Part shown: piece by piece, positions 30,774 through 36,798 of the stretch
Numbering within the stretch: position 1 is the stretch's first letter
How the letters are laid out: the number at the start of each line of letters is the position of its first letter
Origin: Liberiplasma sp046541015
GTDB lineage: Bacteria > Bacillota_I > Bacilli_A > Izemoplasmatales > Izemoplasmataceae
DNA length: 36,798 nucleotides
NCBI GenBank assembly: GCA_046541015.1
Contig: JBKHEA010000015.1
Span: 1-36,798 of the forward strand
Reading direction: 5' to 3'
The notes under the pieces: generated by a model
Databases searched by the model: none
Told to the model about the DNA's origin: nothing
The model's input: only the letters and a program-made list of their open reading frames with translations
Made by a program: the position numbers and the translations under genes

Positions 30774-31451
30774 CTAAAATTCATTGTGTTCTTTAAATGA
30801 GTAGTAATTGCCTTTACCAATAATAACATGATCCACGATTTCAATATCCATAACTTTTCCATTTTTGACCATTGTTTTGGTAATTAATCGATCACTTTGT
30901 GATGGAGTTGGGTCACCTGATGGATGGTTGTGCACTATGATGATGCTTGCTGCACTGAGTGTGACAGCGTATTTAAAGACCTCTCTGGGATGGACAACAG
31001 CACTACTTAATGAACCAACAAATAAGAGCTCTTTTTTAATGAGTTTTCCTTTTGTATCAAGGTATAGCGCAATAAACTTTTCTTGTGTAAGCATTTCTAA
31101 ATCTGTTTTTAAGTAATCATAAACTCTTTTAGGGGTTGTTAGGGGTTCTTGTAAATCAAAATGTTCTTCATAGAGCCTTTTTCCAAGTTCAAGTGCTGCA
31201 AGAAGTTGAATGGCTTTTACTTCACCCATAGCTTTTTCTTTAGATAATTCTTTAATGGTACATTGATTAAGTCGTTTTAAGTTTCCATAGGTATAAAGAA
31301 TTTTCTTAGAAAGTTCAACAACCGAAATATCTTTGTTTCCTGTTCTTAATATAATCGCTATAAGTTCATGATTTGATAAGGCTTCCTTACCATATTGAAT
31401 GAATCGTTCTCTTGGTCGTTCTTTATAAGGCATTTCTTTAATAAAATACAT
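30774..31451 (-). CDS. radC: RadC-family (JAB/MPN domain) protein
   Basis: A 225-residue member of the RadC/UPF0758 family. The N-terminal helix-hairpin-helix part (ALSNHELIAIILRTG) leads to a C-terminal JAB domain. The zinc motif HNHPSGDPTPSQSD (about residues 175-188) is complete, so a metallopeptidase-like or nuclease activity is possible. The historical DNA repair role is doubtful. ATG 31451 behind CGAGGTGCTT is preferred over an in-frame GTG six bases upstream that overlaps it. It lies 34 bases downstream of mutY on the same strand and is probably in one transcript with it. Confidence 0.92.
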   Translation of the reverse strand: MYFIKEMPYKERPRERFIQYGKEALSNHELIAIILRTGNKDISVVELSKKILYTYGNLKRLNQCTIKELSKEKAMGEVKAIQLLAALELGKRLYEEHFDLQEPLTTPKRVYDYLKTDLEMLTQEKFIALYLDTKGKLIKKELLFVGSLSSAVVHPREVFKYAVTLSAASIIIVHNHPSGDPTPSQSDRLITKTMVKNGKVMDIEIVDHVIIGKGNYYSFKEHNEF

Positions 31452-31485
31452 AAGCACCTCGTTTATTTAATAGATACGAGATAAT

Positions 31486-32526
31486 TTAGGTTTTTACTTT
31501 TAAAAGACTCATGATTTTTAGATGGGCTTTACTCATCGCTTTAGGTAATTGATCCATTGGGATTAAAGTATAAGGATGCTGACTTACATCTACTATTACA
31601 CTATGCATCATCCAAATTTTGTGTGTAAAGACATGTTTGATGGTTTGATTAAGACTAAGGTGATTTATAACCTTTAGGTTAAATTCTTCCTCAAATTGCT
31701 TAAGAGCTATTTCAAGGCTTGGGGTTTCATACTGAGGAAACTCAAGCATATTAGCTAAGAGACCTTCACTTGGTCTTTGTCTTAGTAAGACATTCATGTT
31801 TTCTTTTAATACAATAACATAATAATTTTCTATCGTTTTTTCTTTTAACTTGCTTTTATAAGGATATAAGTGAACTTTATCATGCTTAAAGGCTAAACAA
31901 TGTTTGCTTACTGGACACAAATTACATTTAGGGGTTTTTTGACATATTAGTGCACCTAATTCCATCATGCCTTCTGTAAAATCACTTGGATCTTCATGAA
32001 CGATATAGGATTTAAGGATCGTTTCAATGGTTTTCATATTTTTAGTTAGGGCGATATCATCATCGCGCATGAGTACACGGCTCATGACTCGCATGACATT
32101 TCCATCGACCGCAGGCGTTGGTTGTTTAAAGGCAATAGAATGAATAGCCCCAGCTGTATAATTCCCAACACCTTTTAATTTGCGGATAGAATTTAAATCG
32201 CTTGGAAAAACGCCTTGATATTCATCACGAATGATTTTTGCGGTTTCATGAATATATTTTGCTCTACGATAATATCCCAAACCTTGCCATAATTTATAAA
32301 CGTCATCTAAAGAGGCATTGGCTAAATCAGTGATTGTCGGAAAAACTTTAATGAAACGCTCATAATAAGGAATTACCGTATCCATTTGCGTTTGCTGAAG
32401 CATGAGCTCACTTAAAAAGATCTTATAAGGATCTTTAGTTTTTCTAAAGGGTAAATCTCTTTTGTTTTCCCGAAACCAATTCGCTAATTCGCGTGCAAAC
32501 TGTTTAGGATTAATCGCATCATTCAT
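31486..32526 (-). CDS. mutY: A/G-specific adenine glycosylase MutY
   Basis: Removes adenine mispaired with 8-oxoguanine. The 346-residue chain has the catalytic Glu in LSELMLQQTQ, the helix-hairpin-helix LKGVGNYTAGAI with its Tyr, and the catalytic Asp in PAVDGNVMRV. The iron-sulfur cluster Cys are in ICQKTPKCNLCPVSKHC. The first two Cys are separated by five residues rather than the usual six. The C-terminal NUDIX-like 8-oxoguanine recognition domain (about 230-346) is present. ATG 32526 follows AAAAGGTGATTATC; a longer reading to 32568 has no ribosome site. With PerR, Prx and Gpx it fits defence against oxidation. Confidence 0.94.
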   Translation of the reverse strand: MNDAINPKQFARELANWFRENKRDLPFRKTKDPYKIFLSELMLQQTQMDTVIPYYERFIKVFPTITDLANASLDDVYKLWQGLGYYRRAKYIHETAKIIRDEYQGVFPSDLNSIRKLKGVGNYTAGAIHSIAFKQPTPAVDGNVMRVMSRVLMRDDDIALTKNMKTIETILKSYIVHEDPSDFTEGMMELGALICQKTPKCNLCPVSKHCLAFKHDKVHLYPYKSKLKEKTIENYYVIVLKENMNVLLRQRPSEGLLANMLEFPQYETPSLEIALKQFEEEFNLKVINHLSLNQTIKHVFTHKIWMMHSVIVDVSQHPYTLIPMDQLPKAMSKAHLKIMSLLKVKT

Positions 32527-32582
32527 GATAATCACCTTTTCTTTAACCATTATTGTATCATATTTCATAAGATTTGATGGAT

Positions 32583-32604
32583 TTTTATCATCTCGTGATA
32601 AAAT
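32583..32604. promoter_or_regulatory. Inverted repeat with -10 box between mutY and the peptidase gene
   Basis: TTTTATCA and TGATAAAA form a perfect 8-base inverted repeat with a TCTCG centre. The right arm contains TGATAAAAT, an extended -10 for the plus-strand peptidase gene, so the repeat may be a repressor site. Confidence 0.5.
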
Positions 32605-32624
32605 AATATCAAGAGGTGATTTTG

Positions 32625-33827
32625 ATGAAGAAAAATGAAACGATTAGAGCATTACGTTTAAAAGTCTTTGATTATACCCGTAAAATGATTAAAAACCATG
32701 GTCCGCGTTTAGCTGGAACCAATGAATCTATTGCATGTAGTGAAGAGATTGCTGAAATTTTAACTAATTATGCTGATCATATTGAAAAACAAACTTTTAA
32801 AGTCCATAAAGGGGCATTTTTAGGATGGATTCGTATCCTTGTCTTTTTCTATATTGTTTCATTAGGCTTTATTTGGTTTAATTTGCCTTATGTTGCTTAC
32901 ATTCTAACTGGAATTAGTATAGTCTTACTTATTTTACAGTTTATATTATATTTACCAATCATCGATTGGCTTTATCCTAAAAAGCCTGCACAAAATATTA
33001 TTGGAACCATTGAACCAGCCAATGAAGCCAAACAAACCATAATCATTAGTGGCCATCATGACAGTGCACGAATCTTTAATTTTTTCGTTCATCAGCCATC
33101 CCTTTATAATTTAAGGGTTACAGGGAGCATTTTCATGGTTGTTACAATGTTAGTTTTATCAATATTATTAAATGTTTTTCCTGATTTAGGCCCATTTGCG
33201 CTATTATTTAAAATCATTTTAAGTGCTGGAGCACTGTTGGTTGTTCAAATGTGGTTTTTTGCCTCAAAAAAGGGAACACCTGGAGCTGGAGATAACTTAA
33301 TCGCAACCAATATAGCCCTTGTATTAGGTGAATATTTTAAAGAAAACCCATTAAATCACACGCGCATTAAAGTGGTAAGTTTCGATGCTGAAGAAGAAGG
33401 TTTAAGAGGTGCACGCTATTTTGCTAAACATACAGATTTAACCAAATTACCAACGATCTTACTAAATGCTGATTGTATTTATGATGAAAAAGAACTCTTT
33501 TTCCTTACTAGTGATATCAATAATACAGTAAAACTAAGTGAAACGCTCGCAAAAGATTTACAAAAAACTGCTAAAGCGCTAGATATTAAAACAACGGTTA
33601 AACCTATTGCAATCTTAACAGGTGGAACTGATGCAGCGGAAATCGCTAAAAAGAATGTTCGCGCAACAACCCTTATTGGAATGCCTTGGAGTAATGATAG
33701 CCGTTCAAATGTCTACCATACACCAAATGATTTACCAGAAGCCGTTTCTAAAAAAGCCGTTGAAGCTGCCCTTGCTATTTTTAAAACCTATATTGAAGAA
33801 AGAGACCAGGCTTTAAAAACCGGATAG
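32625..33827 (+). CDS. M28-family zinc peptidase with membrane segments
   Basis: A 400-residue metallopeptidase. Zinc ligands of the M28 family are seen in order: His in GHHDSARI, Asp in GAGDNLIATN, the Glu pair in DAEEEGLRGARYF, Asp in LLNADCIYD and His in VYHTPNDLPE. Two hydrophobic blocks interrupt the chain, at about residues 66-110 and 165-205, each with two helices. The protein is therefore membrane-bound, and the catalytic part lies on one face around them. ATG 32625 after AGAGGTGATTTTG is preferred; GTG 32616 lies in the ribosome site. An aminopeptidase is most likely; location of the active site is not certain. Confidence 0.85.
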   Translation: MKKNETIRALRLKVFDYTRKMIKNHGPRLAGTNESIACSEEIAEILTNYADHIEKQTFKVHKGAFLGWIRILVFFYIVSLGFIWFNLPYVAYILTGISIVLLILQFILYLPIIDWLYPKKPAQNIIGTIEPANEAKQTIIISGHHDSARIFNFFVHQPSLYNLRVTGSIFMVVTMLVLSILLNVFPDLGPFALLFKIILSAGALLVVQMWFFASKKGTPGAGDNLIATNIALVLGEYFKENPLNHTRIKVVSFDAEEEGLRGARYFAKHTDLTKLPTILLNADCIYDEKELFFLTSDINNTVKLSETLAKDLQKTAKALDIKTTVKPIAILTGGTDAAEIAKKNVRATTLIGMPWSNDSRSNVYHTPNDLPEAVSKKAVEAALAIFKTYIEERDQALKTG

Positions 33828-33842
33828 TAATCCGGTTTTTTT
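33815..33842 (+). terminator. Terminator of the M28 peptidase gene
   Basis: AAAAACCGGAT and ATCCGGTTTTT form a perfect stem around an AGTA loop, followed by T. The TAG stop codon spans the stem-loop junction. Confidence 0.92.
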
Positions 33843-33934
33843 AATACTTCTTCTTGTTAAATAATATGTCTTTTACGTGACTAAATTAAAAATACACGCT
33901 ACTATAAATTATATTGAAGAAAGAGAGGATGCTA

Positions 33935-34408
33935 ATGAACTTATATAACTTAAGTGTTAAAGCTATAAATGGATCAAATGTTTCTTTAAACGATTACAAG
34001 GGAAAAGTATTACTTATTGTCAATACAGCAACAAAATGTGGATTCACCCCACAATATGAAGGACTTGAAACCCTATATAAAACCTATAAAGATCAAGGCT
34101 TTGAAATTTTAGATTTCCCATCCAATCAATTTAACAATCAAGCCCCAGGGACTAGTGAAGAAATTCACCAAGTATGTACAGGTCGATTTGGGATTACTTT
34201 TAAACAGTTTGCAAAAATTGATGTTAATGGTGATTTAGAAGATCCTTTATACACATATTTAAAACAACAAAAAAGTGGACTAATGGGAAAAAACATAAAA
34301 TGGAACTTCACAAAGTTTTTAGTTAATAAGGATGGCAAAGTTGTTAAGCGCTACGCGCCAACTGTAACACCTGAAAAAATTGAACCCGATATAAAAGCCT
34401 TACTATAA
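33935..34408 (+). CDS. Cysteine-type glutathione/thioredoxin peroxidase (GPx family)
   Basis: A 157-residue peroxidase. The peroxidatic Cys35 is in TATKCGFTPQYEGL, with Cys coded by TGT, not selenocysteine. The Gln (about 69) of NNQAPG and the Trp/Asn of IKWNFTKF complete the catalytic tetrad. In FPSNQF a Ser (about 63) replaces the usual Cys of FPCNQF. Cys81 in QVCTGRFGI matches the resolving Cys used by plant and insect enzymes with thioredoxin, so a two-Cys cycle is still possible. ATG 33935 six bases after AGAGAGG is preferred to in-frame ATGs at 33914 and 33929. Confidence 0.92.
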   Translation: MNLYNLSVKAINGSNVSLNDYKGKVLLIVNTATKCGFTPQYEGLETLYKTYKDQGFEILDFPSNQFNNQAPGTSEEIHQVCTGRFGITFKQFAKIDVNGDLEDPLYTYLKQQKSGLMGKNIKWNFTKFLVNKDGKVVKRYAPTVTPEKIEPDIKALL

Positions 34409-34444
34409 AATAAGAGAAACCATTACTCAATGGTTTCTCTTATT
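34409..34444. terminator. Bidirectional terminator between the GPx and rhodanese genes
   Basis: AATAAGAGAAACCATT and its exact complement form a 16-base stem with an ACTC loop. The stop codon of the rhodanese gene lies within it. T-tracts flank it weakly on both strands. Confidence 0.8.
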
Positions 34445-34869
34445 AAATGATCCCCCTTATAGTCAATGATCCCTCCGATGTTGTGAACATCTTCATAGCC
34501 TAAGTACTTTAATACACTTACAAAATATTCAGCACGATTACCGCTTCGACACATAATATAGATGGTTTTGTCTTCATCAAAATAGCTTCTTAATGTATCA
34601 GGTTTCCAAATATCATTTGGGGTAAACGTATAACCGTTTGATCTTATTATAATGCCCTCAACTTCAAACAAGTCATAAAGTGGTAAAATAGTGAAGCCTT
34701 CAATATAACCTGTCTCATTTATTTCATCATAATTTCTAATATCTACATACATTGTATTTTCTTGGTCTAAATACTCATCAATATTATCCATTGTAACCGT
34801 AGAATTATTACACGCAGATAAAATAAGTGTTAAAGTCATTAAAGCAATTAATATCGCAATCTTTTTCAT
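34423..34869 (-). CDS. Rhodanese-domain lipoprotein
   Basis: A 148-residue extracytoplasmic protein. The lipoprotein signal ends in the lipobox LSAC (Cys at about residue 20). The rhodanese domain shows YVDIRNYDEINETGYIEGF and the active-site loop CRSGNRAEYF, where the Cys would carry a persulfide, then YLGYEDVHNIGGI. A CRSGNRA loop of this length suits small sulfurtransferases. ATG 34869 follows GGAGGATGACT, whereas the ATG at 34875 lies in that site. An outside location for a rhodanese suggests sulfur transfer or thiol chemistry at the cell surface; its partner is unknown. Confidence 0.88.
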   Translation of the reverse strand: MKKIAILIALMTLTLILSACNNSTVTMDNIDEYLDQENTMYVDIRNYDEINETGYIEGFTILPLYDLFEVEGIIIRSNGYTFTPNDIWKPDTLRSYFDEDKTIYIMCRSGNRAEYFVSVLKYLGYEDVHNIGGIIDYKGDHLIRETIE

Positions 34870-34973
34870 AGTCATCCTCCATATTTCGTATACAATCTAA
34901 ATATAATCGATTTGTTTTATTTATGCAATTAGTTTGCTTTCTATCAATTTTAGCATGATTAAGTGAATAATCA

Positions 34974-35001
34974 TTGACAAATCTTTAAAACATGCTATTA
35001 T
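34974..35001 (+). promoter_or_regulatory. Promoter of the DEAD-box helicase gene
   Basis: TTGACA (34974-34979), a 16-base spacer and TATTAT (34996-35001) with an extended TGC. The leader is about 25 bases, so there is no long cold-shock-type untranslated region. Confidence 0.8.
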
Positions 35002-35032
35002 TAATTGTTTTGTATAAAGAAAGAGGCAATCT

Positions 35033-36589
35033 ATGAATAATTTAAATCAAAATCTACAAAGAGCAATAAAAGAGTTAGGCTTTAAAGAATTAACACCTAT
35101 CCAAGAACAAGCTATCCCAGTAGCTTTAGAAGGCTACGATATTTTAGGCCATTCACAAACAGGTACCGGCAAAACTGCCGCATTTAGTTTACCTATATTA
35201 GAATATATTGAAGCAAACCAAGATGTTCAAGCTTTAATTATCACACCAACAAGAGAGTTGGCTGTTCAAATTAAAGAAGCAATGGATAAATTCTCAAAAT
35301 ATTTACCTAATATTAAAAGTGTCGCAATATTTGGTGGAGAGGCTATTTCTAAACAAATTAAAGCCTTAAAAAAACGTCCGCAAATTATTATCGCAACCCC
35401 TGGAAGATTAATGGATCATATGAATCGAAAACTAATTCGTCTTGATGCTCTTAAATGGGTTGTATTAGATGAAGCTGATGAAATGTTAAAAATGGGGTTC
35501 AAAGAAGACATCGAACTTATCTTAAATCAAGCCCCAACAAAAAGACAAACCTTCATGTTTTCAGCAACAATGCCAAAACCGATGCAAAGACTTGCATCAA
35601 CTTATTTAACAAACCCTAAAACTATTAGTGTTGTTAGTGAGGATTTAACCAGTGAACATATTACCCAAAACCTCTACTACGTTTCAGAGAAGAATAAACT
35701 TGAAGCATTAAACCGTATATTAAGCGTTGATCAACCTAATAAAACCCTTATTTTTTGTAACACCAAACATAAAGTGGATTCATTAACCTTAGCATTAAGT
35801 AAGTTAGGCTACCTTGTTGGTAAAATCCATGGGGATCTTCCACAAACTAAACGTATTGATACATTAAATGATTTCCATAGAAATAAAATTGATATGCTCG
35901 TTGCAACAGATGTTGCCGCAAGAGGATTAGATATTAAAATGGTTGATGCAGTCTTTAACTACGATGTTCCTGAAAAAAGTGATTTTTACATTCACCGTAT
36001 TGGACGTACAGGTCGCGCAAAAGAAAAAGGTATTTCTCATACTTTTGTAACCAAAAAAGATATGCACATCATTAAAGAAATTAAAGTATTATCAAAAGCT
36101 ATCATTACAGATAAACAAATTCCTTCTTATCAAGAAAGTGCTTATTCAAAAATTAAAGACGTTATTGATACAGTTGATCAAACCATAAAAAAAGAAAACC
36201 ATCATAATTATAAAAAAATGGCAAAAGAATTAATTACTTACTATAATGCAGAAAATATTGTAGCAGCCTTACTAGCTCAATACGATCTTGCTGAAACCCA
36301 ACATGATGTCAATGAATCATTTACGAGTAAAAAAGAAAAATTTAATCAAAATGATAAATCGTTAATCACATTTGAGATTAACTTAGGAACAAAAATGGGA
36401 CTAACTCCAAAAACCCTCGTCATGTATATGGAAAAACAAACCGCATTAAGAAGTCGTGATATTAAAAATATTCGCATTAAAAACCAAAAAGCTTATTTTT
36501 CAGTTACCGATAAAAATCAGTATAAAGTTAAATCTTTACATGAAAAAAAATATCAAGGAAAAACCGTATATTTAGCTTCCGTTATTTAG
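35033..36589 (+). CDS. DEAD-box RNA helicase with DbpA-type RNA-binding domain
   Basis: A 518-residue ATP-dependent RNA helicase. The Q motif is in LTPIQEQAIP; motif I is SQTGTGKTAAF; Ia is PTRELA; II is DEAD in VLDEADEML; III is SAT; V is ATDVAARGLDI; VI is HRIGRTGRA. Residues about 440-518 form a DbpA-type RRM-like domain including LRSRDIKNIRIKNQKAYFSV. In DbpA this domain binds a hairpin of 23S rRNA, so a role in large-subunit assembly or RNA turnover is likely. AGAGG precedes ATG 35033. CshA/DeaD-like naming is equally possible. Confidence 0.94.
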   Translation: MNNLNQNLQRAIKELGFKELTPIQEQAIPVALEGYDILGHSQTGTGKTAAFSLPILEYIEANQDVQALIITPTRELAVQIKEAMDKFSKYLPNIKSVAIFGGEAISKQIKALKKRPQIIIATPGRLMDHMNRKLIRLDALKWVVLDEADEMLKMGFKEDIELILNQAPTKRQTFMFSATMPKPMQRLASTYLTNPKTISVVSEDLTSEHITQNLYYVSEKNKLEALNRILSVDQPNKTLIFCNTKHKVDSLTLALSKLGYLVGKIHGDLPQTKRIDTLNDFHRNKIDMLVATDVAARGLDIKMVDAVFNYDVPEKSDFYIHRIGRTGRAKEKGISHTFVTKKDMHIIKEIKVLSKAIITDKQIPSYQESAYSKIKDVIDTVDQTIKKENHHNYKKMAKELITYYNAENIVAALLAQYDLAETQHDVNESFTSKKEKFNQNDKSLITFEINLGTKMGLTPKTLVMYMEKQTALRSRDIKNIRIKNQKAYFSVTDKNQYKVKSLHEKKYQGKTVYLASVI

Positions 36590-36619
36590 TTAGCATACAA
36601 TCTATATGAAATTAATAAG

Positions 36620-36648
36620 AAAAGTAGAGGAAACCTCTACTTTTTTTT
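36620..36648. terminator. Bidirectional terminator between the helicase and PepF-like genes
   Basis: AAAAGTAGAGG and CCTCTACTTTT pair around AAA, followed by a T-run on the plus strand. On the minus strand a shorter TTTTCTTATT follows. Confidence 0.9.
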
Positions 36649-36798
36649 ATAATTTCTTATCATCAACACTATCTAAATAAGCTTTTATTTCAGGAATAGT
36701 TGTCTTTAGCGTGTCATCATGGAATGGATTTTTTAAACCAGCAAGGTCTAATAAACCAACAAATGGCTTAGATCCACCAGCTTTACAAAGTGTAAGAT
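36647..36798 (-). CDS. pepF: C-terminal end of an M3-family oligoendopeptidase (PepF-like), partial
   Basis: The minus strand from the window edge reads LTLCKAGGSKPFVGLLDLAG, then LKNPFHDDTLKTTIPEI, ending in DSVDDKKL and TAA. The segment KAGGSKPFVGLL with a following LAGL and PF is the usual C-terminal end of oligoendopeptidase F, a cytoplasmic zinc peptidase that cuts short peptides. The zinc motif HEXXH lies outside the window, so the gene is incomplete and its integrity cannot be judged. Confidence 0.78.
   Translation of the reverse strand, partial: LTLCKAGGSKPFVGLLDLAGLKNPFHDDTLKTTIPEIKAYLDSVDDKKL

Noticed and set aside
33935..34408. Selenocysteine in the GPx
   Set aside because: The catalytic codon is TGT, not TGA, so it is a Cys enzyme.
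1..36798. Mobile elements, CRISPR arrays, tRNA or rRNA genes
   Set aside because: No transposase or integrase, spaced direct repeats, cloverleaf or ribosomal RNA sequence was seen on either strand.

Overview
The window is an AT-rich chromosomal segment from a low-GC Firmicute or Mollicute-type bacterium. TGA is used as a real stop (for example the fructokinase-like gene ending at 11695) and Trp is written TGG, so this is the standard code, not the Mycoplasma/Spiroplasma code. Gene starts carry strong GGAGG/AGGTGA ribosome sites, promoters are of the TTGACA/TATAAT type, and lipoproteins use the Sec lipobox. The gene set (GroESL with a CIRCE-like site, YodB-like and PerR-like regulators, L21/L27/Obg, tandem MgtE, no cell-wall genes in view) would suit the Acholeplasmatales/Izemoplasmatales or a related lineage. 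This placement is inference.

Layout. 1-8.5 kb: an HtrA-like lipoprotein protease, a small membrane protein, a GNAT, a perR-peroxiredoxin operon with a 6-1-6 inverted repeat, an unknown membrane protein, an ankyrin-type protein/MazG-like/NYN-LOTUS operon, a YodB-like redox regulator, and groES-groEL. 8.6-9.5 kb: a membrane-anchored alpha/beta hydrolase. 9.6-19.4 kb: a LacI-regulated sugar locus (LacI, PfkB kinase, sucrose-phosphate-synthase-like GT4, two ABC permeases, beta-phosphoglucomutase, GH65 phosphorylase, binding lipoprotein). 19.5-24.6 kb: rarA, two unknown membrane proteins, a PHP phosphatase, a 480-base geneless stretch, asparaginase and ruvA. 24.7-30.6 kb, all on the minus strand: two mgtE copies, obg, a GNAT/P-loop kinase fusion, rpmA and rplU with an L21-type leader. 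30.8-36.8 kb: radC and mutY, a membrane M28 peptidase, a Cys glutathione peroxidase, a rhodanese lipoprotein, a DEAD-box helicase, and the 3' end of a PepF-like peptidase.

The most distinctive system is the sugar locus. An imported glucoside would be split by the GH65 enzyme to beta-glucose-1-phosphate, converted to glucose-6-phosphate by the mutase, while the PfkB kinase would handle released fructose. The inclusion of a gene closely resembling sucrose-phosphate synthase, with no recognisable sucrose-phosphate phosphatase and no transporter ATPase, is not explained by a simple catabolic scheme. Both transcripts carry related TGGAAACGTTTCCA-type palindromes at their promoters. A second point of interest is the rplU-rpmA pair: L27 keeps an N-terminal extension, but the prp protease gene that usually sits between them is absent and the cleavage motif has drifted.

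No rRNA, tRNA, CRISPR array, insertion sequence or prophage gene was seen.
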